A DNA stretch of 64,000 bases from DAOTKC01 sp035449045 (GTDB lineage: Bacteria; Bacillota; Clostridia; Christensenellales; CAG-917), in contig DAOTKC010000004.1 in the NCBI GenBank assembly GCA_035449045.1, positions 1 to 64,000 of the forward strand, in the 5' to 3' direction. The notes under the pieces were generated by a model. That model made no database searches. It was given only the letters and a program-made list of their open reading frames with translations, and was not told where the DNA came from. Both the position numbers and the translations under genes were made by a program. Shown here piece after piece: positions 23,249-32,860 of this stretch. Each line of letters begins with the position of its first letter. Position 1 is the first letter of the stretch.

Positions 23249-25792
23249 ATGTCCAAAAATCAAGACAAAGACAGAGAATATATCGAGCATCTATCTAAAT
23301 CCAACATCGTCAAGGTCAAAGTCGATGACGAGATGAAAAAATCCTTCATCGCCTACGCCATGGCGGTCAACGTTTCGCGCGCCATTCCCGATGTGCGCGA
23401 CGGCCTTAAGCCCGTTCACAGAAGGATTCTCTATTCCATGAGCGAGCTCAATCTGACCTCGGACAAGCCTTACCGCAAATGCGCGCTCATAGTGGGCGAC
23501 GTGCTCGGCAAATACCACCCCCACGGCGACTCCTCCGTCTATGAAGCCCTCGTCAGGATGGCGCAGGACTTTTCGATACGCTGCCCCCTCGTCGACGGGC
23601 ACGGCAACTTCGGCTCGGTGGACGGCGACCCGGCCGCGGCATACCGCTATACCGAGGCTAAGCTCAGTAAAATCGCCTCCGAGATGATAAGGGACATCGA
23701 AAAAAACACCGTCGATTTTTATCCCAACTTCGACAACACCAAGGACCAGCCCTCGGTGCTGCCCGCGCGCTTCCCCAACCTTTTGGTCAACGGCTCCGAC
23801 GGCATAGCAGTCGGCATGGCGACGTCGATACCGCCTCACAACTTGGGCGAGGTGATTGACGGCACCGTCGCGCTCATCGACAACCCCGACATCGAAATAG
23901 CCGACCTCATGGAATACATTCCCGCGCCCGACTATCCCACCGCCGCCGTCGTCCTCGGGCGGGCGGCCATCCGCCAAGCTTACATGACCGGCCGCGGGGG
24001 CGCAGTTATCCGCGCCCGCGCCGAAATCGAGGAAAGCCCAAACGGCAGAAGCCGGATTGTCGTCACAGAACTTCCCTACCAAGTCAACAAAGCCAAGCTC
24101 ATTGAAACGATAGCCGACCAGGTCAAGGATAAGCGCCTCGAGGGAATTTCCGACATCAGCGAGGAATCCGACCGCTCGGGCATGCGGATTGTCATTGAAA
24201 TAAAGCGCGATGCCAATCCCAACGTCGTCCTCAACACCCTCTACAAGCAGACCAACATGCAGATAACCAACAGCATTATTTTGCTTGCCTTGGTGGACGG
24301 CGTGCCCCGCATCTTAAATTTGAAGCAGATGCTTCAATACTATATCGAGCATCAGGAGCAGGTCGTCATCCGCCGCACCCGCTTCGACCTCGACAAAGCG
24401 CAGGAGCGTGAGCACATCATTCACGGCCTTGTTATCGCGCTCGACAACATCGACGCCGTCATTGAAACGATTAAGGCCTCGCCCGACCGCGCCGCCGCCA
24501 TGACAAACCTGATGGAGGGCTTCGCGCTCTCCGAAAAGCAGGCCGCGGCCGTCCTCGATATGCGCTTGCAGCGGCTTACCGGCCTCGAAGTGGGCAAACT
24601 TAAAGAGGAGCTCGTCGAGCTCGAAGGGCAAATCGAGTATTTCAAGGGCATTTTAGCCTCGCCCGAAAAGGTGCGCGATATAATAAAGACCGAACTTCTC
24701 GAAATCAAGGAAAAATACGGCACGCCTCGCCGCTCCGAGCTTTCCTACGACTACACCGAGCTCAACATAGCCGATTTAATTGAGCGGCAGGACATCGTGG
24801 TGTCGCTGACTCACCTCGGATATATCAAGCGCATGCCCGTTTCGGAATACCGCAGCCAGAACCGCGGCGGCACCGGCATGCAGGCCCACAAGCCCAAGGA
24901 AGACGACTTCGTCGAAAGCATGTTCATCACCAATACCCACAAATATATTCTCTTTTTCACCAACTTGGGCAAGGTCTACCGCATGATGGGCTACGAGATT
25001 CCCGAAGCGGCGAGAACGGCGAGAGGGCGCGCCATCGTAAATCTTCTTCAGCTTGCCGAAAACGAGAAAGTGACGGCCATGCTCCGCCATCAGGAAAATC
25101 AGACGGGCTACCTCATGCTTGCCACCAAAAACGGCAAAATTAAAAAGACCGACCTTAAAGAGTTCGAGAGCATTAGGACCAACGGCAAAATCGCCATCGT
25201 GCTCGCACCCGACGACGAGCTGGTTGCGGCGGCGGTGACGGCGGGCGACGAGGAGATTATTCTGGCATCCAGCTCGGGCAAATGCATCCGCTTTAAAGAG
25301 GAAGACGTCCGCGATATGGGCCGCGTCGCACAGGGCGTCAAGAGCATTAAATTGAAAGAGGGCGAAAGCGTCGTCGATATGGCGGTCATCAAGGAGGATT
25401 GCGAAATTTTGACCGTCACCCAAAACGGCTTCGGCAAACGCACCGACCAAAACGAATACCGCGTTCAGGGCCGCGCCGGCATGGGTATTCTCGCCGGACG
25501 CTTCAGCGAGGAGACGGGCGGGCTGGTCTGCCTTAAGGTGATTCCGCCCGACACCGACATCATGCTGATTGCCGATAACGGCGTCATGATCCGCATCAAG
25601 GCGCGCGATATCAGCAAAATCGGCCGCGCCACCAAGGGCGTCATCATAATGCGCCTTAAAAACGACAGCAAGGTTATCTGCGTCGCGCTGACTCCCGCCG
25701 AAGAAGAGGACGAAAACGCCGAAAACGGCGAGGCAGTCGAAACGGCTGCGGAGGAAACGGCGAGCGAAGAATCGGCTGCGCCGAACGAATAA
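23249..25792 (+). CDS. gyrA: DNA gyrase subunit A
   Basis: 847 residues. The active-site tyrosine is Tyr134 in AAYRYTEAKL; the winged-helix and tower domains precede a C-terminal beta-pinwheel. The GyrA-box position reads QNRGGTG, a mild variant of QRRGGKG. The last 35 residues are very acidic (Glu/Ala-rich), a tail seen in some gyrases and thought to tune wrapping. An AGGAGATATT site precedes the ATG. It is co-transcribed with gyrB. Long antisense frames over the gene are compositional shadows. Confidence 0.98.
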   Translation: MSKNQDKDREYIEHLSKSNIVKVKVDDEMKKSFIAYAMAVNVSRAIPDVRDGLKPVHRRILYSMSELNLTSDKPYRKCALIVGDVLGKYHPHGDSSVYEALVRMAQDFSIRCPLVDGHGNFGSVDGDPAAAYRYTEAKLSKIASEMIRDIEKNTVDFYPNFDNTKDQPSVLPARFPNLLVNGSDGIAVGMATSIPPHNLGEVIDGTVALIDNPDIEIADLMEYIPAPDYPTAAVVLGRAAIRQAYMTGRGGAVIRARAEIEESPNGRSRIVVTELPYQVNKAKLIETIADQVKDKRLEGISDISEESDRSGMRIVIEIKRDANPNVVLNTLYKQTNMQITNSIILLALVDGVPRILNLKQMLQYYIEHQEQVVIRRTRFDLDKAQEREHIIHGLVIALDNIDAVIETIKASPDRAAAMTNLMEGFALSEKQAAAVLDMRLQRLTGLEVGKLKEELVELEGQIEYFKGILASPEKVRDIIKTELLEIKEKYGTPRRSELSYDYTELNIADLIERQDIVVSLTHLGYIKRMPVSEYRSQNRGGTGMQAHKPKEDDFVESMFITNTHKYILFFTNLGKVYRMMGYEIPEAARTARGRAIVNLLQLAENEKVTAMLRHQENQTGYLMLATKNGKIKKTDLKEFESIRTNGKIAIVLAPDDELVAAAVTAGDEEIILASSSGKCIRFKEEDVRDMGRVAQGVKSIKLKEGESVVDMAVIKEDCEILTVTQNGFGKRTDQNEYRVQGRAGMGILAGRFSEETGGLVCLKVIPPDTDIMLIADNGVMIRIKARDISKIGRATKGVIIMRLKNDSKVICVALTPAEEEDENAENGEAVETAAEETASEESAAPNE

Positions 25793-25802
25793 CGAAAAAC
25801 TT

Positions 25803-25862
25803 TGGATAGCGGCGCGGTGCGCCCGAACGAAAAATTAATAATTAGTAATAATAATGAATAAC
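25803..25862. repeat. partial copy of the dispersed TTCGTTGAGC repeat family
   Basis: Contains GCCCGAACGAAAAATTAA and TAATAATGAATAACTTCGG, which resemble reverse-complement ends of the repeats at 31076-31200, 32861-32966 and 54755-54945. Confidence 0.4.
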
Positions 25863-25871
25863 TTCGGAAAG

Positions 25872-25904
25872 AAAAAATTCCGCGAAAACAGCGGAATTTT
25901 TTTA
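25872..25904 (+). terminator. intrinsic terminator of gyrA
   Basis: AAATTCCGC / GCGGAATTT stem with a short A-rich loop, then a T run. Confidence 0.85.
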
Positions 25905-25941
25905 TTGAAAACCGAAGGTAAAATTTTTAAGCAATGACGAG

Positions 25942-27213
25942 TTATAGATAATTGTTGAGGCTTTCGAGGTCTTTTTCGATGAAGTCGAACAGCTTATTCA
26001 CCGTCGCTTCGTCGCGCGCCGTGCCCGATATTGCAACGCAGAGCGTGACGACGCCGCGATAAGTCGAGAGTGAAAGCTGGAAATATGGGGGATATTTGAC
26101 CGAGCCCGTCAGCCAAAGGCTTTTTGCCGGCTTTTCAAAAACGGCGGCCGTCTCGTCGAAGACGCCGATGTTGGACATCGCGACGAGCGGATTGTTGAAC
26201 ACCTTGCGCATGACGAGCTTGGCAAGCCCGTAAGGGAGAAGCGAATAGCCGAGCTGAAGCAGAAAGAGTCCGTTTAGGCCGGGATATTTCGACTTACTTA
26301 TTATCATTTCGTCGTGCACCTTGCGGACTGCCGCCATGATGTCTTCGGCGGGGCTGCCTTCGGCGCGGCAGACCATCTTGGAGACAAAATTTGTGAGCCC
26401 CTTGGTCTTTTTCTCGGGAAGATAGCGGCGAAGATCTATGATACAGTCGATTTCAAGCGGCGCGGAAGAGCCCTCGGTGAGCCTCGCCATGGCGCGAGCG
26501 TATGCGGCCAAAATGACGTCGTTCACCGTAAAGCCGTATTTTTTGGAAAAGGCCTTGAGGGCGGTAAATCGTCCGTTATCTATTGCTCTTGTCAAAATCA
26601 TGGGCGAGCCGTAGACGGCCTTTTCAAAGGGGAAGCCGCGCTTCTCGGCGTTCTTTTTGCCGTAATCGACCATGGCGGCCGACTTGATTTTGTCGCTCAG
26701 CGAAAAGCCGTCATAGAGCTCGGAAAATTTTCTCGAGCCGCTCGTAAAGGAATCCTTATAATTAGGATTATACTTTAAGTTGGTGTAGCACCTTGAAAGC
26801 AACGCCAGCCACTCCTTGAAGGCGGCGCCGTCGAACAGCATGTGGTTGATTAAAAAACAGACGGTGTCGCTCTCCTCTCCTCTGAATATGGCGATTTTAA
26901 CTTGCGGGCCTTTCTTTTCGGCGATTTTGGAGGTTAAAAATCTCTCTTTGTCGGAAAGCTCGGCGCCCTCTATGACTTGAACGGCGTCCTCGGGCGCAAG
27001 GTCGGTTTCCACCCACTTGCTCCTAAAAAGCCCCGCCCGAAAACGAGTTAAAAAGAGCGGGAAAACCTCCGTAGCGGCGGCGAAAGCGCGCTTAAAAAGC
27101 TCTATATCAAGTTTGCCGTCGGTCTCCAGGACGGCGTGCATCATATGGTCGTTGTAATCGCCGAAAAATTTGTGAATGGTGTCCCAAAGCTCGGCTTTAT
27201 AAGTTTTTTTCAT
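25942..27213 (-). CDS. stand-alone condensation-fold acyltransferase
   Basis: 423 residues resembling the condensation/chloramphenicol acetyltransferase superfamily (NRPS C domains, PapA-like and wax-ester-type acyltransferases). The catalytic motif HHxxxDG appears as NHMLFDG (Asn123, His124, Asp128, Gly129). The second histidine, the catalytic one, is kept; the first is Asn. A DLRRYLP segment and an MSNIGVFD segment occupy the usual structural positions. No carrier-protein or adenylation gene is nearby, so the acyl donor and acceptor are unknown. It is preceded by AAGGAG and a strong promoter and appears monocistronic. Confidence 0.75.
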   Translation of the reverse strand: MKKTYKAELWDTIHKFFGDYNDHMMHAVLETDGKLDIELFKRAFAAATEVFPLFLTRFRAGLFRSKWVETDLAPEDAVQVIEGAELSDKERFLTSKIAEKKGPQVKIAIFRGEESDTVCFLINHMLFDGAAFKEWLALLSRCYTNLKYNPNYKDSFTSGSRKFSELYDGFSLSDKIKSAAMVDYGKKNAEKRGFPFEKAVYGSPMILTRAIDNGRFTALKAFSKKYGFTVNDVILAAYARAMARLTEGSSAPLEIDCIIDLRRYLPEKKTKGLTNFVSKMVCRAEGSPAEDIMAAVRKVHDEMIISKSKYPGLNGLFLLQLGYSLLPYGLAKLVMRKVFNNPLVAMSNIGVFDETAAVFEKPAKSLWLTGSVKYPPYFQLSLSTYRGVVTLCVAISGTARDEATVNKLFDFIEKDLESLNNYL

Positions 27214-27255
27214 ATCGGCTCCTTGTATATAATGTGTTTATATATCAATACTGTC

Positions 27256-27285
27256 ATTATATTATTGCTGTTTATGTTCTGTCAA
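27256..27285 (-). promoter_or_regulatory. promoter of the condensation-fold acyltransferase gene
   Basis: Minus strand TTGACA (27285-27280), 18 bp, TATAAT (27261-27256); both hexamers are perfect. Confidence 0.8.
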
Positions 27286-27409
27286 GCCGTAAAAGCCCTT
27301 TTTTAAGAAAATTTTCGTCTTTTATATGTCTTTCGAATTAAAAACCAAATAAAAAATCTGTTTTTTTGCAGGTAAAATAAACTTAACTTAGACAAGTGTC
27401 GATAAAATA

Positions 27410-27438
27410 TTGTTTTTTTTAGTGCCTCGTGGTAATAT
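27410..27438 (+). promoter_or_regulatory. possible promoter of the rightward GH13 gene
   Basis: TTGTTT (27410-27415), 17 bp, TAATAT (27433-27438), about 37 bp before the start codon. Hexamers are only partly conserved. Confidence 0.45.
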
Positions 27439-27474
27439 GATTATGCTTTTAAAACAATTTTAAGGCGGAGAGAT

Positions 27475-29160
27475 ATGGAGAAATCAAACGTTCAATGGTG
27501 GAAAGAGGCCTGCTTTTATCAGATTTGGCCGAGAAGCTTCAAAGACGGCAACAATGACGGCATCGGCGACCTTAAGGGAATTTTGGAAAAGCTTCCCTAT
27601 ATCAAGGAGTTGGGCTGCGACGCCATTTGGTTTTCGCCGCTCTACGTTTCGCCGCAAAGCGACTACGGTTACGACATAGCCGACTACCGCGACATCGCGC
27701 CCGAATACGGCACTCTCGACGATTTCAAGGCGGTTTTGGACGCTGCGCACGCACTCGGAATCAAGGTCATAATGGACCTCGTCATTAACCACACATCCAA
27801 CAAGCACCGCTGGTTTTTGGAAAGCAGAAAAGGCGGCGACGACAACCCTTATAAGGATTATTATATTTGGCGCCCCGGCAAGGGAAAAGACGGCAAGAAA
27901 AAGCCCAACAATTGGACGGCGACCTTCCCCGGCGAGGCGTGGGAATTCGACGAAGTTCGCGGCGAATATTACCTCCACCTTTTCGCTGTCGAGCAGCCCG
28001 ACCTCAACATGGACAACCCCAAGGTCCGAGAAGAGGTCAAGGACATCATGCGCTTTTGGCTGGATATGGGTGTCGACGGCTTCCGCGAGGACGTCATCAC
28101 TTTCATAAGCAAGCGTGAAGGCCTGCCCAACGGCTTTCCCATTCCCGCCGCGCGCGGCATCGAGCACTACGCAAACGGCCCGCACCTTCACGAATACCTG
28201 AAAGAATTTAAGGAAGTTTGGGCAAGCTACGGCGCCATGACGGTGGGTGAGGCGCCCATGATGACGCCCAAACGCGCTCTCAAGTTCATATCCGAAGGCG
28301 AAAATCAGGAGCTCAACATGATGTTCGGCTTCCAGCACATGGAGGCGGATTGTTTCTTGTTCAGCTGGCTGAGGCGCCCCTTCAACCTCAGAAAATTAAA
28401 GAGGGTTCTCAATAATTGGCAGACCAAGCTCTACGGCAAGGCGTGGAACACATTGTTTATCGAAAACCATGACCAGCCGCGCATCGTTTCGCGCTACGGC
28501 TGCGACCACGAGGCCTACCGCGCGCTGAGCGCCAAGGCGCTTGCCACCATGTATCTCTTGCTTTCGGGTACTCCCTTCATCTATCAAGGGCAGGAAATCG
28601 GCATGACCAACATCGGCGGCGAAAAGCTCTCCGACTACGCCGACGTCAACACCTTCGCCTGCTATCGGCTTTTTAGAAAGCTGGGCTTCTCCCACGAGAA
28701 CGTCATGGCAAAGGCCGCCTACGCCGCCCGCGACAACGCCAGAACGCCGGTGCAATGGAGCGCAGGTAAATACGCCGGATTTTCTAAATCCGAACCGTGG
28801 TTCCGCGTTAACCCCAACCATAAAAAAGTTAACGTCGAAGACGCCTTAAACAACGAAAACAGCATTTTAAACTACTATAAAGAGCTGATAAAGTTCCGAA
28901 AAGGAAATAAAACGGTGCTTTACGGCGACTTTATCCTCCACAACAAATTCAGTAAAAAGCTGTTCGTCTACGAAAGAAACTACCTCGGTGAAAAGCTTTT
29001 GGTCGCCATAAACTTCACTACATGCGACGTCCCCTTTGTTGCCCCAAAGGGCATTGACTTAAACGGGGGCAAGCTTATTATCAGCAACTATCCTCACGCC
29101 GAAAATGAGCCCGCGCCCGTAAGCCTGCGCCCCTACGAAGCCGTTGTCTTTAAGTTCTAA
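27475..29160 (+). CDS. GH13 alpha-glucosidase / oligo-1,6-glucosidase (copy 1)
   Basis: 561 residues of GH13 family, close in length to oligo-1,6-glucosidase and trehalose-6-phosphate hydrolase. Conserved regions visible: DLVINHTS (101-108), nucleophile Asp206 in GVDGFREDVI, acid/base Glu259 in TVGEAP, and the transition-state Asp in ENHDQPR. QPDLNMDNP is typical of the oligo-1,6-glucosidase subgroup. No signal peptide, so it should act in the cytosol on imported malto- or isomalto-oligosaccharides. Exact linkage specificity cannot be read. A paralogue of equal length converges on it from the right. Confidence 0.88.
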   Translation: MEKSNVQWWKEACFYQIWPRSFKDGNNDGIGDLKGILEKLPYIKELGCDAIWFSPLYVSPQSDYGYDIADYRDIAPEYGTLDDFKAVLDAAHALGIKVIMDLVINHTSNKHRWFLESRKGGDDNPYKDYYIWRPGKGKDGKKKPNNWTATFPGEAWEFDEVRGEYYLHLFAVEQPDLNMDNPKVREEVKDIMRFWLDMGVDGFREDVITFISKREGLPNGFPIPAARGIEHYANGPHLHEYLKEFKEVWASYGAMTVGEAPMMTPKRALKFISEGENQELNMMFGFQHMEADCFLFSWLRRPFNLRKLKRVLNNWQTKLYGKAWNTLFIENHDQPRIVSRYGCDHEAYRALSAKALATMYLLLSGTPFIYQGQEIGMTNIGGEKLSDYADVNTFACYRLFRKLGFSHENVMAKAAYAARDNARTPVQWSAGKYAGFSKSEPWFRVNPNHKKVNVEDALNNENSILNYYKELIKFRKGNKTVLYGDFILHNKFSKKLFVYERNYLGEKLLVAINFTTCDVPFVAPKGIDLNGGKLIISNYPHAENEPAPVSLRPYEAVVFKF

Positions 29161-29238
29161 TTGCTTATTAACGCCTTTCGCAAAAATTTATAGCTCATAC
29201 CTAATCGGGCAACAAAAAACCAACCGCAAAACTAAGCA

Positions 29239-29273
29239 CAAAAAAAATCCCGCACCGTTGCGGGATTTTTTGT
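29239..29273. terminator. bidirectional terminator between the GH13 genes
   Basis: AAAATCCCGCA / TGCGGGATTTT stem flanked by A and T runs, midway between the convergent stop codons. Confidence 0.85.
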
Positions 29274-29307
29274 CATTTTTTAAAGAGTTTCAGCAATAAA
29301 ACATTGA

Positions 29308-30993
29308 TTATTCTTTATAGCTATATTCGTAAACGAACGTTTCGTAGGGCTTTAAAAACCTGTCGGAGATTTTTTCGGAATCGTCCAAATCATAATTCGA
29401 CATGACGAGTTTGAAGCCGGAGGCCTTCTTCTTCAGCTCCTCAGGCAAGGCGAAAGCGGTCGGCTTGTCTCTAAAGCTTGCCGCAACTAAGTAGCCTTTT
29501 CCTTGATATTCGCGGGTGTAGACGAATATATCATCGCTCTTAGGGTAGAACTCGTTATAGCTTCCGCATTTTATTATCTCGTTGCCGAGCCTGAAACGGT
29601 TGAGCTTTTTATAGAAGTTCAAGACCGAGTCGGCGTCTTTTTGAGCCTCCTCTACGTTTATCTCCTTATAGTTCGGGTTCACCATCATCCACGGCTCGAC
29701 GTCGGAAAAACCGGCGTATTTACCTGCGCTCCATTGCATCGGCGTTCTGGCGTGGTCGCGGGCGCGCTTCTGAAGCGCCCATCTGACGACGGGAAGCAGC
29801 GGCGGGAACAGTTTTTTGACGAAGTCGTAGACGTTAATCGAAACGATATCCTTGTAATCCTCGCGCTTAAAGTCGGCGATATTGGTCATGCCTATTTCCT
29901 GACCCTGATAGATATAGGGCGTGCCCTTTTGAAAGTTCATGACTACCGCCAGCATCTTGGCGACCTGCTTTCGGTGTTCAAGCTTGCCGTAGCGCGGAAT
30001 GACGCGCGAATAGTCGTGGTTTTCCAAAAACAGCGAGTTCCAGCAGTTGTCGGGAATGCGCTGCCAGCTCGAAAGAATCTTTTTAAAGCGCGACAGCTTG
30101 AATTTCCGCGGCACCACGTGGAGGAAAGCGTCGGCCTCCTGGTGCTCGAAGGTGAAGATGGCGTCGAGCTCCTCGCGGTCTTCGGCGACCATGCTCTCGG
30201 CGTCCTTAACGGTGATGCCCTGTCCCTCGCCCACCGTCATGATGTCGTATTTCGACCAGCTGTTTTTATTTAATTCATGGATATATTCGTGATAGTGCGG
30301 CCCGATTACGAATTTTTCGTCGCCGCAGGTGATGGGGTTGAACTTGCCATCGGGGAGCCCTTCCGTTTTGGATATGTAAATTATGACGTCGCAGCGGAAG
30401 CCGTCGACGCCGAGGTCGAGCCAGTAGTTGCAGATGTCGGCGACCTCCTGCCGCACCTTGGGGTTGTCCCAGTTCAAATCGGGCTGTTTTTTGCTGAATA
30501 AGTGGAGATACCACTCGCCCGTTGTCTCGTCGTATTCCCACGCCGGCCCCGAAAAGCGCGAAGTCCAGTTGTTGGGCGGCTTTTTACCGTCCTTGCCTCT
30601 GCCGGGACGCCAAATGTAGTAGTCGCGGTAGGGGTTGTCCTTGCTTTTTTTGGACTCCTGAAACCAAAAATGCTCGTCCGAGGTGTGGTTGACGACCAAG
30701 TCCATAATCAGGCGGATGCCGCGCTTGTGCATGCCGTCAATCATCTCCTTCCAGTCGTCCAGCGTGCCGAATTCCTCCATTATGTCGCGGTAGTCGGAGA
30801 TGTCGTAGCCGTTGTCGTCGTTGGGGGATTTATAACACGGCGAAAGCCAAACCGCCGTTACGCCGAGATCCTTTAAGTAGTCGAGCTTTTCGATGATGCC
30901 GCGGATATCGCCGACGCCGTCACCGTTGCTGTCGCGAAAGCTTCTCGGGTAAATCTGATAAAAAATGCTGTCCTTATACCATCTGGTCTTCAT
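29308..30993 (-). CDS. GH13 oligo-1,6-glucosidase-type enzyme (copy 2)
   Basis: 561 residues from the ATG at 30993 with a GGGAGGAG site directly upstream; a longer reading from 31023 adds the leader only. Motifs: DLVVNHTS (98-105), nucleophile Asp202 in GVDGFRCDVI, acid/base Glu256 in TVGEGQG, and LENHDYSR. QPDLNWDNP marks the oligo-1,6-glucosidase/alpha-glucosidase subgroup. No signal peptide. It shares architecture with copy 1, but the specificity region after the nucleophile differs, so the two may split substrates. Confidence 0.88.
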   Translation of the reverse strand: MKTRWYKDSIFYQIYPRSFRDSNGDGVGDIRGIIEKLDYLKDLGVTAVWLSPCYKSPNDDNGYDISDYRDIMEEFGTLDDWKEMIDGMHKRGIRLIMDLVVNHTSDEHFWFQESKKSKDNPYRDYYIWRPGRGKDGKKPPNNWTSRFSGPAWEYDETTGEWYLHLFSKKQPDLNWDNPKVRQEVADICNYWLDLGVDGFRCDVIIYISKTEGLPDGKFNPITCGDEKFVIGPHYHEYIHELNKNSWSKYDIMTVGEGQGITVKDAESMVAEDREELDAIFTFEHQEADAFLHVVPRKFKLSRFKKILSSWQRIPDNCWNSLFLENHDYSRVIPRYGKLEHRKQVAKMLAVVMNFQKGTPYIYQGQEIGMTNIADFKREDYKDIVSINVYDFVKKLFPPLLPVVRWALQKRARDHARTPMQWSAGKYAGFSDVEPWMMVNPNYKEINVEEAQKDADSVLNFYKKLNRFRLGNEIIKCGSYNEFYPKSDDIFVYTREYQGKGYLVAASFRDKPTAFALPEELKKKASGFKLVMSNYDLDDSEKISDRFLKPYETFVYEYSYKE

Positions 30994-31022
30994 AACTCCT
31001 CCCAAACGTTGTTCTTCTTTCA

Positions 31023-31051
31023 ATTATAAGCCATATCCCGCCGTCTGTCAA
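31023..31051 (-). promoter_or_regulatory. consensus SigA promoter of GH13 copy 2
   Basis: Minus strand TTGACA (31051-31046), 17 bp, TATAAT (31028-31023). Both hexamers and the spacing are perfect. Confidence 0.88.
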
Positions 31052-31075
31052 AGCGCTGCGGATAGCGGCTTACGC

Positions 31076-31200
31076 CGAACGATAAACGCTCAACGAAAAA
31101 CGAAAAACTGCGGATAGCGGTTTACGCCGAACGGCTTACGCCGAACGGCTTACGCCGAACGATAAACGCTCAACAAAAAACGAAAACCTGCGGATAGCGG
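31076..31200 (-). repeat. dispersed TTCGTTGAGC repeat family, two reverse copies
   Basis: Copies at about 31076-31120 and 31156-31200 read, on the minus strand, CGCAGTTTTTCGTTTTTCG then TTGAGCGTTTATCGTTCGG (in one copy TTTTTCGTTTTTTG). Between them the 14-bp word CGGCTTACGCCGAA is repeated head to tail. Confidence 0.8.
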
Positions 31201-31270
31201 CGCAAGCGCCAAATAAAACTAAAATTGCGCGTGGGCAGTAACACCGCCCTGTGCCATTTATAACCCGAAA

Positions 31271-31315
31271 TTGAAGAGGCCGCCTAATAATAAGAACATC
31301 GGGCGGCCTCTTCAA
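31271..31315. other. perfect 14-bp stem hairpin
   Basis: TTGAAGAGGCCGCC (31271-31284) and GGCGGCCTCTTCAA (31302-31315) are exact inverted copies around a 17-nt loop. No T run follows on either strand. It stands alone between GH13 copy 2 and glmM. Confidence 0.8.
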
Positions 31316-31460
31316 AATATGATAAGGGGGAAAATTATGAGCTGATATAATCAATCTTTAATTACAAGCAAATTTTAACATTAGCCAAAATGTTTGTCAA
31401 GAAGTTTTGTTAAAAAAGTTGCAAAAAATTTTGTTATAGTTTAAAAAAGCCGCATTTTCC

Positions 31461-32735
31461 TTAAATTTCGCGCAATACATCGGTGAGTTTTGTCAAAATA
31501 CGAGCCGCAATTTCGGGGTCACCCTCAACCATAATTCGGATTACGGGCTCTGTTCCGCTGGCTCTGACTAAAACGCAGCCGGCGTCGCCCATGAGCTTCT
31601 TTGCTCGCTCGACCTCCTTCAATAAATAAGTGTTGGACATCGCGGCGTATTTATCGCGGACGGCAACGTTTTTCTCGGTGACGGGATAGGGTTTATAGTC
31701 GGGAAGGTCGGTGATAAGCCGCGTCTTTAAAAACCACGCCGCCGACATGATGCCGTCGCAGGTCGCAACGTAGTCGCCGATTATGAGGTGTCCGCTCCTC
31801 TCGCCGCCGAGAGCGGCGTTCAGGCGTTTCATATCGGCGAGCACGTATTTGTCGCCGACGTCGGCGCGGTGGAGCTTGACGCCCCGACGGGATAAAAAGC
31901 ATTCGAGGGCGGAGTTGGTCATCGAGGTGCCGACGACTATGTTATTTTTGAGAAGCCCGCGCGAGAGAAGATAGTCGGAAATGTAATATAGAAAATGGTC
32001 GCCGTCGAGAAGCTTGCCGTCATAAATCCCTATCACGCGGTCGCCGTCGCCGTCGAAGGCGAAGCCGACGCCGTCAGTCATCTTTGTCGATAAAAACTCG
32101 GGGTGCGTCGAGCCCGAATAGACGTTGACCAAATCGCCGTCGTAAGAGTTGCAAAGTGCGGTGACGGAGGCGCCCAAGGCGGAAAAGATGTCCGCCGCGA
32201 AACCCGCGGTAGCGCCGAAACAGCAGTCAAGCGTTATTGATATGCCCGAAAACGAGGCGTTGACCGCCTCTTTAACATAGTCGCAATAAATCGCCTTGGC
32301 GTCTTGAAGGTCAACAAGCTTAGCGGCGCCTAAGCCTTTCGCGGGGTTTTCCATCTGCTCGTTGAAGCGCTCCTCCAGCGAGGCGGGCGGCTTTTCGCCT
32401 TCGGCAACCAGCGTTTTTAAGCCGTTGTCGGTGGGCGGGTTGTGGGACGCCGTCACCATGACGCCGTAGTCCGCCTCGAATTTTTTGACTAAAAAGGCGA
32501 GCACGGGTGTGGGGATTATCCCCGCCGAAATAATCTCGAGGTCAAATTCGCTCAAGCCCTCGATTAGCTCGGCGTAAATCTCCTCCGAGGTGTTTCTGGT
32601 GTCCCTCGCTACGACGATGCGCTTCGGCTTATATCCGCCCAAAACGCGGGCGAGCCTGAGCGCGGTGTGTTCAAAGAGCAGCAGACGCCCTTCGGCGCGG
32701 ATTCCATCGGTTCCAAATAAACAAGATTTATCCAT
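31461..32735 (-). CDS. glmM: phosphoglucosamine mutase (GlmM-type)
   Basis: 424 residues of the alpha-D-phosphohexomutase family, slightly shorter than the usual 445-450. FGTDGIR opens the protein, the phosphoserine loop is TASHNP (Ser97), metal binding is DGDGDR, sugar binding is GGERSGH, and phosphate binding is RASGTEPVIRIM. The GERSGH form favours GlmM over phosphomannomutase/phosphoglucomutase. It converts glucosamine-6-phosphate to glucosamine-1-phosphate for UDP-GlcNAc. A TATAAT lies only 8 nt upstream of the ATG without a good -35, so the 5' end may be very short. Confidence 0.88.
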   Translation of the reverse strand: MDKSCLFGTDGIRAEGRLLLFEHTALRLARVLGGYKPKRIVVARDTRNTSEEIYAELIEGLSEFDLEIISAGIIPTPVLAFLVKKFEADYGVMVTASHNPPTDNGLKTLVAEGEKPPASLEERFNEQMENPAKGLGAAKLVDLQDAKAIYCDYVKEAVNASFSGISITLDCCFGATAGFAADIFSALGASVTALCNSYDGDLVNVYSGSTHPEFLSTKMTDGVGFAFDGDGDRVIGIYDGKLLDGDHFLYYISDYLLSRGLLKNNIVVGTSMTNSALECFLSRRGVKLHRADVGDKYVLADMKRLNAALGGERSGHLIIGDYVATCDGIMSAAWFLKTRLITDLPDYKPYPVTEKNVAVRDKYAAMSNTYLLKEVERAKKLMGDAGCVLVRASGTEPVIRIMVEGDPEIAARILTKLTDVLREI

Positions 32736-32860
32736 GATGGAATATTATATTCAAAATATTTTCCGCGAGTGACTTGCTCCAAAATCGCCAAAAAAATTTT
32801 TTTCTCAAATAAAGCGGTAAAGCAACCACATTATTCATTATTCGTTAATCATATTCATTC

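Larger units (their letters stand above)
31052..31460. other. intergenic region with dispersed repeats and a long hairpin
   Basis: No gene seen. It contains two reverse-orientation copies of the TTCGTTGAGC family, a short CGGCTTACGCCGAA tandem, and the 14-bp hairpin at 31271-31315. An AT-rich tail follows before the end of glmM. Confidence 0.7.

Noticed and set aside
23291..24082. A 263-codon leftward frame over gyrA
   Set aside because: Antisense shadow caused by the codon composition of gyrA.
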